DNA of 33,275 bases from an uncultured Bacteroidales bacterium (GCA_902763865.1 CACWTR010000041.1:1-33275), one strand, 5' to 3'; counted from the first letter of the stretch, positions 17,380 to 26,155 are shown. The notes: generated by a model not told the origin, from the sequence alone. Numbers and translations are program-made.

Positions 17380-18213
17380 CTACCTGACGGTGATGTGGAA
17401 ACAGCCCTGTTTCACTTCGTATTTGACGTAGCAGCGGCCTTGCTCCCTGATGTCGTGCAGCACCTCGCTCAGCACCCACTTGAGTGTGTCGCTCCTGACA
17501 GGCTGGCGCTCGGGCCCTCCCGGAGGGGAGACGGTGGAGAAGCGGTTGTAGCAGATGTCGAAGGTGGTGCCGAAGAGATGGCAACTCTGCTCCGTGGCAT
17601 TGCCGTTGCGACGCTGCAGGCGGGCTACGTCGTCCTGCGTCCGGAGCACACTCGACACGATAATCCTGTGCAGGGGTATTCCCTTCACATACAGGCTGTC
17701 GAGATAGCTGCGGCTGATGTCGGAGAGCAGGTGGGCAGCCCGGGGCACGAGGTAAGGGATGCTGTGGGTCATGCCATCGTCCAAGTAGTAGAAGGGATTG
17801 GCTCCGATATAGACAAGCTCCTTCCGGCGCCGTTCTGCCTCCTGGCGGTTGCGCACAGGGCTGACACCCCATCGGCGGGCGGCCACTATCTGCACCTCCT
17901 GCACGTCGGGGAAACACTTGGCATACGACGGCACACTGCGGACGGGATGCCAGCTGACCCTTTCTCCGGGGTCAGCCGACAGCTCCTTCAGCTCCATACT
18001 GCCCGGTCCTTCCTCAGTACCACCGTGGGAGTACTGGAGTTTTCCCGCGGGAGTACTGGAGTTTCCCTGCGGTGGTACTGGCTCCACGACGCTTTCCTCC
18101 GTACTGTTCACCTCGCCGCCCGTCACCTCGGGAAAGGCGAGTCTCACCAAACCGAGCACTGCAACAATGCCTCCGCTAATGCCCAGAAATATGCTTTTCT
18201 TTAGTCTTCTCAT
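17380..18213 (-). CDS. DUF5715-like protein, M15-peptidase-like domain
   Basis: I chose the start MRRLKKSIF (277 residues). An upstream in-frame Met at 18288 would add a stretch encoded by AT-rich intergenic repeats and would lie before the promoter. Residues 7-27 are an uncleaved signal anchor. The C-terminal domain has VSSVLRTQDDVARL, then SCHLFGTTFD (210-219) and CFHITV (271-276). His212, Asp219 and His273 are placed like the zinc ligands of VanY/M15 D,D-carboxypeptidases (SxHxxGxxxD and a late His), so peptidoglycan peptide cleavage is a reasonable hypothesis. Residues about 45-68 (PVPPQGNSSTPAGKLQYSH...) are encoded by a GTACTGGAG palindromic repeat lying in the linker after the anchor. 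It precedes the GxGYxYP gene in an apparent operon. Confidence 0.8.
   Translation of the reverse strand: MRRLKKSIFLGISGGIVAVLGLVRLAFPEVTGGEVNSTEESVVEPVPPQGNSSTPAGKLQYSHGGTEEGPGSMELKELSADPGERVSWHPVRSVPSYAKCFPDVQEVQIVAARRWGVSPVRNRQEAERRRKELVYIGANPFYYLDDGMTHSIPYLVPRAAHLLSDISRSYLDSLYVKGIPLHRIIVSSVLRTQDDVARLQRRNGNATEQSCHLFGTTFDICYNRFSTVSPPGGPERQPVRSDTLKWVLSEVLHDIREQGRCYVKYEVKQGCFHITVR
18015..18080. repeat. In-frame palindromic repeat (CAGTACCACC family) within the DUF5715 gene
   Basis: CAGTACCACC (18015-18024) and GGTGGTACTG (18071-18080) form the ends. Between them are two direct copies of GAGTACTGGAGTTT. The ends and the internal TACTGGAGTTTTC word are shared with the perfect palindrome at 7218-7285. 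The DNA is translated as a Pro/Gly/Ser-rich linker. Confidence 0.85.
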
Positions 18214-18228
18214 GCTACTTTCACCCTG

Positions 18229-18236
18229 CAAAAGTA
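18229..18236 (-). promoter_or_regulatory. Possible -7 box for the DUF5715/GxGYxYP operon
   Basis: The minus strand reads TACTTTTG, fitting TAnnTTTG. It would start transcription near 18222, leaving only about 9 nt before the chosen ATG, and no -33 box is evident. The assignment is therefore weak, though it argues against the upstream start at 18288. Confidence 0.45.
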
Positions 18237-18239
18237 CAA

Positions 18240-18324
18240 TAAAAAAGTGAAAAGTAAATGGTGAATAGTAAAAAATTATCATAATCACAAAATATCTTCA
18301 ATCTCTAATCCCTAATCTCTAATC
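18240..18324. repeat. AT-rich short repeats between divergent operons
   Basis: AAAAAGTGAAAAGTAAATGGTGAATAG-like words (18241-18270) recur at 21012-21037 before and in the aroE start. TCTAATC, CCTAATC and TCTAATC (18304-18324) are reverse-oriented copies of the 7-mer array at 5240-5288. No gene lies here. Confidence 0.75.
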
Positions 18325-18331
18325 TTTTTAT

Positions 18332-18339
18332 TACTTTTG
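18332..18339 (+). promoter_or_regulatory. Promoter -7 box of the phoH-purC-ubiE-aroE operon
   Basis: TACTTTTG matches TAnnTTTG and lies 17 nt before the phoH ATG, with a predicted start near 18346. The upstream region is occupied by CTAATC repeats and no TTTG is found at the -33 distance. Confidence 0.6.
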
Positions 18340-18356
18340 CATTAAAATAGCTACGA

Positions 18357-19343
18357 ATGATAGAAAAACATATCCTCATCGAAGACATCGACCCGATGCT
18401 GCTCTACGGAGTGAACAACACCAACATGCAGATGCTGAAGGCACTCTACCCGAAGCTCCGCATAGCAGCACGCGGCAACGTCATCCACGTCATGGGCGAC
18501 GAACTGCAGATGAGTGCCTTCGAAGAAATCGTGGAGAAACTGCAGAAGCACATCCACAAGTTCAACAGCCTGACGGAAGAAGAAATCCTGCAAATCCTGA
18601 ACGGAGAAAAGACCAACAGAGAGGGCGTGGAAGGCGTCATCGTCTATAGTGTGACGGGAAAGCCCATCACGGCAAGGAGCCAAAACCAGCAGCGACTGGT
18701 ACAAGCCTATCAGGAGAACGACATGATCTTCGCCGTAGGTCCTGCCGGCTCCGGCAAGACATATACCAGCATCGCACTGGCAGTAAGGGCCATGAAGAAC
18801 AAGGAAATCCGGAAAATCATCCTGTCGCGCCCAGCCGTGGAAGCCGGAGAGAAGCTGGGATTCCTGCCCGGAGACATGAAGGACAAAATTGACCCCTACC
18901 TGCAACCACTCTACGATGCACTGGAGGACATGATTCCCACGCAGAAGCTCCGCGAGATGATGGAGCAGAACATCATCCAGATAGCTCCGCTGGCCTTCAT
19001 GCGCGGACGCACCTTGAACGACGCCGTCGTCATCCTGGACGAAGCACAGAACACCACCAGCGCCCAGATAAAAATGTTCCTGACCCGAATGGGCATCAAC
19101 ACCAAGATGATCATCACCGGCGACATGACACAGATAGACCTCCCCAAAGGAGTCAGGAGCGGCCTGCGCGAAGCATGCAGCATCCTGGAGGGAACACAAG
19201 GCATCAGCTTTATCGAGATGAACGAGAAGGACATCGTCAGGCACAAGCTCGTAACCCGCATCGTGAATGCCTACAACAAATACGAAGCCGAAACAGAGAA
19301 AGGAAAGGAATATATCGGAAACAACAAAAACGAACAGATATGA
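18357..19343 (+). CDS. phoH: PhoH-family ATPase
   Basis: The 328-residue cytoplasmic protein belongs to the PhoH/YbeZ family of P-loop ATPases, which act in RNA metabolism, often with the endoribonuclease YbeY. An N-terminal KH-like segment (about 10-80) precedes the ATPase domain with Walker A GPAGSGKT (128-135), Walker [10 protein letters not shown] (about 222-230) and GDMTQIDLP. It is the first gene of a plus-strand operon; its stop codon overlaps the purC start by 4 nt (ATGA at 19340-19343). No ybeY gene is visible in the window. Confidence 0.95.
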   Translation: MIEKHILIEDIDPMLLYGVNNTNMQMLKALYPKLRIAARGNVIHVMGDELQMSAFEEIVEKLQKHIHKFNSLTEEEILQILNGEKTNREGVEGVIVYSVTGKPITARSQNQQRLVQAYQENDMIFAVGPAGSGKTYTSIALAVRAMKNKEIRKIILSRPAVEAGEKLGFLPGDMKDKIDPYLQPLYDALEDMIPTQKLREMMEQNIIQIAPLAFMRGRTLNDAVVILDEAQNTTSAQIKMFLTRMGINTKMIITGDMTQIDLPKGVRSGLREACSILEGTQGISFIEMNEKDIVRHKLVTRIVNAYNKYEAETEKGKEYIGNNKNEQI

Positions 19344-20293
19344 ATGCATTGACAAGAACCGACTTCCGCCTGCCAGGGCAGGTGAGTGTCTATCACGGCA
19401 AAGTCCGCGACGTCTATAACATCAACGATGACCTCATGGTCATGGTCGCCACAGACCGCATCTCGGCCTTCGACGTCATCCTGCCCAAAGGCATCCCCTT
19501 CAAGGGACAGGTGCTCAACCAGATTGCCGCATCGTTCCTCGATGCCACAGCCGACATCGTGCCCAACTGGAAGCTGGCTACGCCAGACCCGATGGTCACC
19601 GTGGGCCTCAAGGCAGAAGGCTTCCGCGTGGAGATGATCATCCGCGGCTACCTGACCGGCTCTGCATGGCGCGAGTACAAAGCCGGCTGCCGAGAACTCT
19701 GCGGCGTGAAGCTCCCCGAAGGCATGAAGGAGAACCAGAAGTTCCCCGAACCCATCATCACGCCGACCACCAAAGCCGAGGAAGGCCACGACGAGAACAT
19801 CTCCGCCGAGGAAATCATCCGTCAGGGACTCGTCAGCCGCGAGGACTGGGAGACGATGGTCAACTACACACGGGCTCTCTTCCAGCGCGGCACGGAGATT
19901 GCCGCCGCAAAGGGACTCATCCTGGTCGATACCAAGTATGAGTTCGGCAAGCGCGACGGCAAGGTCATCCTCATCGACGAGATACACACGCCCGACTCAA
20001 GCCGCTACTTCTACGCCGAGGGCTACGAGGAGAAGTTCGCAAAGGGAGAGCCGCAACGACAGCTCTCGAAGGAATTCGTGCGCCAATGGCTCATCGAACA
20101 CAACTTCATGAACCAGCCCGGACAAGTCATGCCCGAGATAACCGACGAGTACGCACAGAGCGTGGCCGACCGCTACATCGAGCTCTACGAACACATCGTG
20201 GGCCGGAAGTTCGTGCCTGCCGACAGCGAAGGCGACCTGGCCCGACGCATCGAAAAGAACGTGACGGAGTGGCTTACAAGCAGGAACAAATAA
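19340..20293 (+). CDS. purC: Phosphoribosylaminoimidazole-succinocarboxamide synthase (SAICAR synthetase)
   Basis: PurC ligates aspartate to CAIR using ATP in purine biosynthesis. The 317-residue product has the family motifs [11 protein letters not shown] (18-28), [13 protein letters not shown], and [10 protein letters not shown], and later [11 protein letters not shown] and [14 protein letters not shown]. It is the longer form (about 310 residues) found in Bacteroidetes and eukaryote-like PurC. I used ATG 19340, which overlaps the phoH stop; longer in-frame readings extend back inside phoH and are not credible. The 3' end overlaps the next gene by about 25 nt. Confidence 0.96.
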   Translation: MNALTRTDFRLPGQVSVYHGKVRDVYNINDDLMVMVATDRISAFDVILPKGIPFKGQVLNQIAASFLDATADIVPNWKLATPDPMVTVGLKAEGFRVEMIIRGYLTGSAWREYKAGCRELCGVKLPEGMKENQKFPEPIITPTTKAEEGHDENISAEEIIRQGLVSREDWETMVNYTRALFQRGTEIAAAKGLILVDTKYEFGKRDGKVILIDEIHTPDSSRYFYAEGYEEKFAKGEPQRQLSKEFVRQWLIEHNFMNQPGQVMPEITDEYAQSVADRYIELYEHIVGRKFVPADSEGDLARRIEKNVTEWLTSRNK

Positions 20294-21003
20294 CGCCCTA
20301 CGACAAGGGAAGCAAGCAGGAGCAGGTACGGCGCATGTTCGACAAGATAGCTCCTACCTACGACAAGCTGAATCATACTCTGTCGCTCGGCATAGACCGT
20401 CGCTGGCGGCGCAAGGCCGTCGATGCCCTCGGCAAGCATCAGCCGCAGGACATACTCGACATCGCTACGGGCACGGGCGACTTCGCCATGCTCATGGCCC
20501 GGCGCATCCAGCCCAGGCACATCACGGGGGCCGACATCAGCGAAGGCATGATGGACGTGGGGCGCAAGAAAGTCAAGGAGGCCGGACTGCAGGACACCAT
20601 CTCCTTCCAGCGAGAGGACTGCCTCTCGCTCACCTTCCCCGACGGGACCTTCGATGCCGTCACGTCGGCCTACGGCGTGCGCAACTTCCAGGACCTCGAC
20701 CAGGGGCTTCGCGAGATGCAACGCGTCCTGCGCCCCGGCGGGCATCTGCTCATCGTGGAGCTCACTCCCCCGCCCCGCTTCCCCATGAAGCAACTGTTCT
20801 GGCTCTACGCACACGTCGTCATGCCGCTCATAGGTCGCCTCATCAGCCACGATGACAGCGCATACACCTACCTGCCTCGCACGATGGAAGCCTTCCCGCA
20901 GGCAGAAGAGATGGAAGGCATCCTGCACAAAGCCGGCTTCGCAGAAGTGGAGTGGCACCGCTTCACCTTCGGCATCAGCACGATGTACCTGGCGAAGAAA
21001 TAA
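20269..21003 (+). CDS. ubiE: Demethylmenaquinone methyltransferase (UbiE/MenG)
   Basis: This SAM-dependent enzyme methylates demethylmenaquinone to menaquinone, the last step of the quinone pathway used by Bacteroidetes. The 244-residue product starts at GTG 20269 ([15 protein letters not shown]...), inside the end of purC, which gives the usual length and an N-terminus like that of other Bacteroidetes MenG. Motifs are [19 protein letters not shown] (25-43), the SAM-binding [11 protein letters not shown] (63-73), and [11 protein letters not shown]. The upstream in-frame Met at 20086 would extend deep into purC and is rejected. It is part of the phoH-purC-ubiE-aroE operon. Confidence 0.93.
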   Translation: MAYKQEQITPYDKGSKQEQVRRMFDKIAPTYDKLNHTLSLGIDRRWRRKAVDALGKHQPQDILDIATGTGDFAMLMARRIQPRHITGADISEGMMDVGRKKVKEAGLQDTISFQREDCLSLTFPDGTFDAVTSAYGVRNFQDLDQGLREMQRVLRPGGHLLIVELTPPPRFPMKQLFWLYAHVVMPLIGRLISHDDSAYTYLPRTMEAFPQAEEMEGILHKAGFAEVEWHRFTFGISTMYLAKK

Positions 21004-21022
21004 AAGAAAGGAAAAGTGAATA

Positions 21023-21961
21023 GTGAAAAGTGAAAAATTTGCTGCCGCCCCGAGTTCTCCCGGCAAAGAGGCCGCGAGGAGGGCGCTATATGGACTCATA
21101 GGATTTCCTCTCGGGCACAGCTTCAGCAGAGGGTTCTTTACGGAGAAGTTCGCACGCGAAGGTATCGACGCCGAGTACCTTAACTTCGAGATACCCGATG
21201 CCTCGATGCTCCTTGATGTGATTCGCGAAAACCCCGGGCTGCGCGGCCTGAACGTCACGCTGCCCCACAAGCAGGCCGTCATCCCCCTGCTCGACGAACT
21301 GAGCGACGAGGCACGGGAGATTGGGGCCGTCAACGTCATCAAGATAGAAAGACCCTCTAAATCTCCCTTAAAGGGGGACTTCAAGTCCTCCCCCTTTAAC
21401 GGGGAGTTAGAGAGAGTCCGCCTCAAGGGTTTCAACAGCGACATCATCGGCTTCACGGAAAGCATCAAGCCGCTGCTCAGGCCTTGGCACAAGAAAGCCC
21501 TCGTGCTGGGCACCGGCGGCGCAAGCAAAGCCATCTGCGTGGGGCTGAAACGCCTCGGACTGGAATGGACCTACGTCAGCCGAAAAAGCCTCACCCCCGG
21601 CCCCTCTCCCGTGGGAGAGGGGAGTGGGCTGCTGGTTTCTCCCCTCTCCCACGGGAGAGGGGCCGGGGGTGAGGCTGGATCGGGGCTGAGGCTGTCTTAT
21701 TCCGACCTCACCGCCGACGTGATGCAGGAATACACCGTCATCGTCAACTGCACCCCCGTCGGCATGTTCCCCAAGGTGGATGCCGCGCCAGACATCCCCT
21801 ACGGGTTCCTCACCCCGCAGCATCTGCTCTTCGACTGCGTCTATAATCCCGAGGACACACTCTTCCTGAAAAAAGGACGCGAACAGGGGGCAGTGGGCAA
21901 GAACGGCCTGGAGATGCTGCACCTGCAAGCCCTCGCAAGCTGGCATTTCTGGAACGATTAA
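21023..21961 (+). CDS. aroE: Shikimate dehydrogenase with two repeat-encoded insertions
   Basis: AroE reduces 3-dehydroshikimate to shikimate with NADPH in aromatic amino-acid synthesis. The 312-residue product is longer than the usual ~250-270. Conserved elements are GFPLGHSFS (27-35), the catalytic-lysine motif NVTLPHK (77-83), NSD (138-140), the NADP loop GTGGASKA (163-170) and NCTPVGMFP (242-250), so the enzyme looks functional. Three segments are foreign. Residues 1-21 start at a GTG inside an intergenic GTGAAAAGTGAAAA repeat and replace the normal N-terminus. Residues about 110-133 (PSKSPLKGDF...) and about 189-222 (SLTPGPSPVGEG...) are encoded by large palindromes. Both inserts are in frame and lie between secondary-structure blocks. 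It begins 19 nt after ubiE and ends the operon. Confidence 0.93.
   Translation: MKSEKFAAAPSSPGKEAARRALYGLIGFPLGHSFSRGFFTEKFAREGIDAEYLNFEIPDASMLLDVIRENPGLRGLNVTLPHKQAVIPLLDELSDEAREIGAVNVIKIERPSKSPLKGDFKSSPFNGELERVRLKGFNSDIIGFTESIKPLLRPWHKKALVLGTGGASKAICVGLKRLGLEWTYVSRKSLTPGPSPVGEGSGLLVSPLSHGRGAGGEAGSGLRLSYSDLTADVMQEYTVIVNCTPVGMFPKVDAAPDIPYGFLTPQHLLFDCVYNPEDTLFLKKGREQGAVGKNGLEMLHLQALASWHFWND
21351..21418. repeat. Palindromic repeat 1 within aroE
   Basis: GACCCTCTAAATCTCCCTT pairs imperfectly with the end of the element (GGGGAGTTAGAGAGAGTC), and the centre holds AAAGGGGGACTT and AAGTCCTCCCCCTTT. The 68-bp element is read in frame as SPLKGDFKSSPFNGELERV between the native INVIKIE-type strand and LKGFNSD. 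Relatives are in the anti-sigma gene (11276-11356). Confidence 0.9.
21588..21675. repeat. Palindromic repeat 2 within aroE, perfect 35-bp arms
   Basis: Arms 21588-21622 and 21641-21675 are exact reverse complements, separated by 18 bp. Each arm also contains an internal hairpin (CCCCTCTCCC GT GGGAGAGGGG). The 88-bp element is translated as about 29-33 Gly/Pro/Ser-rich residues after the NADP-binding strand. The perfect arms suggest recent insertion or continuing arm correction. Confidence 0.95.
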
Positions 21962-21981
21962 AAGAAAATTTCCTTCTTCGC

Positions 21982-22012
21982 TTGCTTTTATCTGCAAAAA
22001 AAAATATATTTG
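21982..22012 (+). promoter_or_regulatory. Promoter of the LamG/GLUG protein gene
   Basis: TTG (21982-21984) and TATATTTG (22005-22012) are 20 nt apart, a good Bacteroidetes promoter. The start near 22019 leaves an AT-rich leader of about 65 nt before the ATG at 22086. Confidence 0.8.
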
Positions 22013-22085
22013 CGGAGCAAACCTTAAAAAACAACTATATACTTTTCCTATCAACACTTTTTATTAACCTAAAAAAGTTGTACCT

Positions 22086-25000
22086 ATGAAAAAACAGTTA
22101 CTGACAATGCTCCTGCTTGTCCTGGCAGGAAGCGCGACTGCTACGGCTCAGACACCCGAGCCGTCCGGGCAGTGGAAGTTCGAGAACCCAAGCGACCTTA
22201 TGGCAGCCACGACGGGGAATGTGACACTGACCCCAGCCGTAATCGGCGCGTCCAGCATTGCCGCCTCAACCGTTGAAGAGGCCGGCATAACCGTGGCCGA
22301 GGGTCCCGCCGGAGGCAGCGCCATCTTTGTGCCTGCCGCTTCAGCCTTGAAGGTGGAACGCGCCGAGGGTGCAGCGGCCTCCACCTCCTTCTCCTTCATG
22401 ATCGACCTGAAGGTGCCTGATGCCTACGTCTATGACGGTCTGTTCCAGACGAGTCCGGGCAACAGCAACGACGGCGAAATCTTCATCAGCAAGAGCCAGA
22501 TTGGTGCAGGTGCGCTGGGCGGCTACGCGGGCTGCATCTGGAACGACATGTGGTACCGCGTCATCCTGACCAACAGCAACGGCTCCGTCAAGCTCTACGT
22601 GAACGGCGTGAAGTTCATCGACTACGAGACCACAAACACGCGCTGGGAGATTGACCCCGTCTTCTACCTGCTCTGCGACGAGGACGGCGAGAAGTCGGAC
22701 ACCTACGTCTCCGAGGTGGCATTCTGGGAGACTCCCCTCACCGACGAGGAAGTAAGTGCGCTGGGCAGCATCGACCAGACGCCCTGGATTACCGACGTAA
22801 GTCAGATAAAGGAGGGCGACCAGTTCTACATCATCAGCGACCGTGCCAAGTTCAACGGCAACACGACTGCCAAGCCCAAGGCCATGGCCTGCATCCAGGA
22901 GAACTTCCCGACCAATTGGGGCGAACAGTATGTCTATTGGGGCAACCTCGACAAGGAGAGCGACGGCTTCATCTGGACAGCAGAGAAGGTCGGCGACCAG
23001 TGGGCATTCCTCAACAAGGAAAACGGCAAGTATCTGGGCAACATGAACACCGGTGAGGCCGACGTCATCTTCTCCGAAACGCCGGTAGGCTACACGCTCA
23101 CCGACCTCACGGAAGGTGCAGGCCGCTTCTACATGACCAACGACGAGTCGGAGTACTCGCTCCACGTGCAGGGCTACCTTCGCGGCGACCGCCAGAACAA
23201 CAGCCTTGCCAAGCAGGAAGTGGGCAACGACGAATACGAGGCTGCCAATGCCGCACTCAACGGCTATCCCGGTCGCTGGAGACTGATGAAGCTCAATGCC
23301 GACGAGCCCCTCGACCCGCGGACACAAATCGGTACGGCTGAAGACTTCGCTGCCTTTGCTCAGGCTGTCAGCGAAGGCCAGACCGACATCGATGCCGTCC
23401 TGACTGCTGACATCGAACTCACAGGCAACGTGATGGTAGGCACCAGCACCAACCAGTATGCCGGCACATTCGACGGACAAGGCCACAAGGTGACATACAA
23501 CTACAGCATCGAAAGCAACTACTCCGGACTGTTTGCCTTCGCGAACAATGCCACCATTCGCAATCTCTTCGTGGAAGGCAGCGCAGTCTCGACAGCCATC
23601 CACTTCGGTGCACTCATCGGCCAGGCTAACGGCACAGTGCTCGTGGAGAATGTCGTAACGAATGTTGACATCACAGGCAACCGCTCCGGTGTGACGGGCA
23701 ACAGCGGCATGCTGGGTGCAAACTATGCCAACATCACCTTCAACAACTGTGCCGTACTCGGTCCGATGGGCAATCCCGGTAGCTCTATGTACAGCCCCTT
23801 CTCCGGCTGGTCAAATGGCAACAGCAGTGTAACACTCAACAATTGCTATGCAGCCTGTGAGTTCAAGGCCGGCACAGTAATTGACGGCAACAGCGCCACC
23901 CTCTCGCATGGCGGCACGAGTGCCAACTACTTCAACAACTGCTACTACCTCAACTACATTGACAAGAACCAGGGCACACAGGTAACCGCAGAACAGATTG
24001 CAAGCGGCGAACTCTGCTACAAGCTCAACGGCGACCAAAGCTCTATTGGCTGGTATCAGAATCTCGACGGCACAGACAGCTATCCTGTTCCCTTCGCTAC
24101 CCATAAGCAAGTATATGCCACCGGCCAGCTCCGCTGCGACGGCGAGGAACTGCCCGACAGCCCCATTGCCTACAGCAACACCGAGGGCCAGACCACGATA
24201 CCGGCCCACAAGTATGGCGCCGACGGCTCCTGCACCGTCTGCGGCAGCCCCAAGCAGAATGCCGACGGCTTCTACTTCGTCAGCAATGCTGCACAGCTGA
24301 ACTGGTTCGCCCAGAAGGTTGCAGCCGGACGGAAGGACATCGACGTGCTCCTGACAGCTGACATCGACCTGAGCCAGAGCGACTGTCCAGACCTCATGAT
24401 CGGCACCGAGAACGCCGAGTATGCCGGCATCTTCGACGGCCAGGGACATACCATTACCTATAACTATGTACTCGTCGAGAGCAAGTGGCGCGGACTGTTT
24501 GCCTTCGTCAACAACGCCGTTATCCGCAACCTGAGGGTTGAAGGCAGCGCCATCGTGACGAACATCCACTACGGAGCCCTCATCGGACGCGCATACGGCA
24601 CCGTGCTCGTCGAGAACGTCATCACCGACGTCGATATCACCGGACAGCGCAGCGGCGTGACGGGCGACGGCGGCATGCTGGGTGCCAACTACGCAAACAT
24701 CACCTTCACGAACTGTGCCACTCTGGGCAAGATGGGCTACGAAGGCAGCTCTATGTACAGCAGCTTCTCGGCATGGTCCAACGGCTCGTCTTCCACAACG
24801 CTGAACAACTGCTTCACGCTGTGCGAGCTGACCGCAGGCACCAGCACCGGCAACTGCTTCACGCTGACACACAGAAGCGGCAAGGTTACCATCAACAACT
24901 GCTACTATCTGAACGAAATCGGCGTGGTTCAGGGCACAGCCGTCACCGCAGAAGAGGTTGCTAACGGTACGCTCACGGCTCGTCTGGGCAACGGCTGGTA

Positions 25001-25985
25001 CCAGAACATCGGCGAGGATGACTGCCCCGTCCTGGACCAGAAACACAACGTCGTGAAGGAAATCGGCGAGGCAGGCTACGCCACGATGTACGTGCCGAAG
25101 GCCGTGGAAGCCCCCGAGGGCGTGACGGCCAACACCGGTTCCTTCAAGGAAGAGGGAGGCGCAACATACCTCAACCTCAATCCCATAGAAGGCATCATCC
25201 CCGCCTGGGAGCCCGTCGTGCTGAAGGGCGAACCTGGCATCTACGAGTTCCTGCCTGCCGTTCCGACCGAAGAGAAGAGCGTCAACATCGCCTTTGCCAA
25301 CCGGGGCTTGGAGAACGCAGCCGACCTCAGCTCCTTCGAGCAGGAAGGTCTGAGCTTCAGCTTCGACGCAGGCACCAACAGCACCCCGCCCCGTTACTAC
25401 GAAAACGGCAATGCCGGACGCTTCTACGGCAGCAACAGCCTCACCATCTCCGCCGCAGGACCCATCACGAAGATTATATTCGAATTCGCCGGCAACAACT
25501 ATGCCCTCAAGAGCGGCAGCTTTGAGTTCAGCGACGGCGAGTACAGCCTCTCCACCAAGACATGGACGGGTGCTGCCGAGACCCTGACCCTCACCAACAC
25601 CAGCACCAGCCAGTTCCGCATCGTCAGCATGACCGTCACCTACGCCGCCTACCCCGCTGGCATCGAGGGCAACGTGCTGCTGGGTGCCGACGAAGACATC
25701 GAGGCAGCAGGCAAGTACATCCTGGCTAAGCCCGAAGAGGGACCGGTAGGCTTCTACCTGGCCGGAAGCGGCACCATCAAGGCCGGCAAGGCATACCTCG
25801 AGCTGCCCGAAGCATCCGGAGTGAAAGCCTTCCTCTTCGGCGGTGACAACGCAACCTCGATAGGTGAAGAGCTCAGAACGAAGAACGAAGAATCCTCCGC
25901 AGGCATCTTCAACCTGTCCGGCCAGCGCATCCAGAAGATGCAGCGCGGCATCAACATCGTGAGCGGAAAGAAAATACTCTTTTGA
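22086..25985 (+). CDS. Large secreted LamG/GLUG-repeat surface protein
   Basis: The 1299-residue protein has a signal peptide (cleavage after about residue 21, TATA|QTPE), a LamG/concanavalin-type domain (about 28-235) and a middle domain (about 240-400) with a WAFLNKENGKYLG motif. Two copies of a GLUG-type beta-repeat module follow (about 415-668 and 724-978), each with DGQGH, GLFAF, IRNL.VEGSA and GALIG. They are joined by HKYGADGSCTVCG (about 707-719). A GYATMYVPKAVEAPEGV domain comes next, and the C-terminus (GIFNLSGQRIQKMQRGINI...) resembles Prevotella C-terminal sorting-type domains. It is probably cell-surface or secreted and may bind glycans; no catalytic motif is recognised. An in-frame LRTKNEESS near the end is encoded by a GAACGAAGAACGAAGAA repeat. 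A 50-residue ORF and a terminator follow. Confidence 0.87.
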   Translation: MKKQLLTMLLLVLAGSATATAQTPEPSGQWKFENPSDLMAATTGNVTLTPAVIGASSIAASTVEEAGITVAEGPAGGSAIFVPAASALKVERAEGAAASTSFSFMIDLKVPDAYVYDGLFQTSPGNSNDGEIFISKSQIGAGALGGYAGCIWNDMWYRVILTNSNGSVKLYVNGVKFIDYETTNTRWEIDPVFYLLCDEDGEKSDTYVSEVAFWETPLTDEEVSALGSIDQTPWITDVSQIKEGDQFYIISDRAKFNGNTTAKPKAMACIQENFPTNWGEQYVYWGNLDKESDGFIWTAEKVGDQWAFLNKENGKYLGNMNTGEADVIFSETPVGYTLTDLTEGAGRFYMTNDESEYSLHVQGYLRGDRQNNSLAKQEVGNDEYEAANAALNGYPGRWRLMKLNADEPLDPRTQIGTAEDFAAFAQAVSEGQTDIDAVLTADIELTGNVMVGTSTNQYAGTFDGQGHKVTYNYSIESNYSGLFAFANNATIRNLFVEGSAVSTAIHFGALIGQANGTVLVENVVTNVDITGNRSGVTGNSGMLGANYANITFNNCAVLGPMGNPGSSMYSPFSGWSNGNSSVTLNNCYAACEFKAGTVIDGNSATLSHGGTSANYFNNCYYLNYIDKNQGTQVTAEQIASGELCYKLNGDQSSIGWYQNLDGTDSYPVPFATHKQVYATGQLRCDGEELPDSPIAYSNTEGQTTIPAHKYGADGSCTVCGSPKQNADGFYFVSNAAQLNWFAQKVAAGRKDIDVLLTADIDLSQSDCPDLMIGTENAEYAGIFDGQGHTITYNYVLVESKWRGLFAFVNNAVIRNLRVEGSAIVTNIHYGALIGRAYGTVLVENVITDVDITGQRSGVTGDGGMLGANYANITFTNCATLGKMGYEGSSMYSSFSAWSNGSSSTTLNNCFTLCELTAGTSTGNCFTLTHRSGKVTINNCYYLNEIGVVQGTAVTAEEVANGTLTARLGNGWYQNIGEDDCPVLDQKHNVVKEIGEAGYATMYVPKAVEAPEGVTANTGSFKEEGGATYLNLNPIEGIIPAWEPVVLKGEPGIYEFLPAVPTEEKSVNIAFANRGLENAADLSSFEQEGLSFSFDAGTNSTPPRYYENGNAGRFYGSNSLTISAAGPITKIIFEFAGNNYALKSGSFEFSDGEYSLSTKTWTGAAETLTLTNTSTSQFRIVSMTVTYAAYPAGIEGNVLLGADEDIEAAGKYILAKPEEGPVGFYLAGSGTIKAGKAYLELPEASGVKAFLFGGDNATSIGEELRTKNEESSAGIFNLSGQRIQKMQRGINIVSGKKILF
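25868..25894 (+). repeat. Short in-frame AACGAAGAA repeat in the GLUG protein gene
   Basis: GCTCAGAACGAAGAACGAAGAA contains two copies of AACGAAGA and encodes LRTKNEES between the gene's main body and its C-terminal SGQR domain, as a linker. The stretch is similar in kind to other translated intergenic repeats in this window. Confidence 0.55.
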
Positions 25986-26002
25986 TTCAAAATCCAAATG
26001 AT

Positions 26003-26155
26003 ATGAAATACGTACAGCCAACCATGCAAATCGAAGAGGCACAGGCAGCTCAGATGCTGGCAGAGAGCCTCGTCATCAACGGCAGCACCACAGTCGATGG
26101 CGGTGATGCCCTCACGAAGAGAGACATCAGCTGGGACATCTGGGGCGAAGAATAA
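26003..26155 (+). CDS. Small 50-residue protein downstream of the GLUG gene
   Basis: An ATG 17 nt after the large gene's stop opens a 50-codon frame: it begins MKYVQPTMQIEEAQAAQMLA, continues with SLVINGSTTVDGGDALTKRD and ends DISWDIWGEE. It has no membrane segment. The pattern (basic start, Met/Ala middle, Gly/Asp/Thr-rich region, acidic Trp-containing end) is one I associate with short hypothetical proteins seen near surface-protein genes in Bacteroidales, but I cannot name a family. It ends 30 nt before a strong terminator, so it belongs to the same transcript. No modifying enzyme is adjacent, so calling it a peptide precursor would be speculation. Confidence 0.7.
   Translation: MKYVQPTMQIEEAQAAQMLAESLVINGSTTVDGGDALTKRDISWDIWGEE

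Noticed and set aside
18214-18288. Longer N-terminus for the DUF5715 protein
   Set aside because: The added residues come from AT-rich intergenic repeats, and the start at 18213 gives a clean basic-plus-hydrophobic anchor.
20086-20268. Longer N-terminus for UbiE
   Set aside because: It would overlap purC by over 200 nt and encodes an Arg/His-rich stretch unlike any methyltransferase N-terminus.
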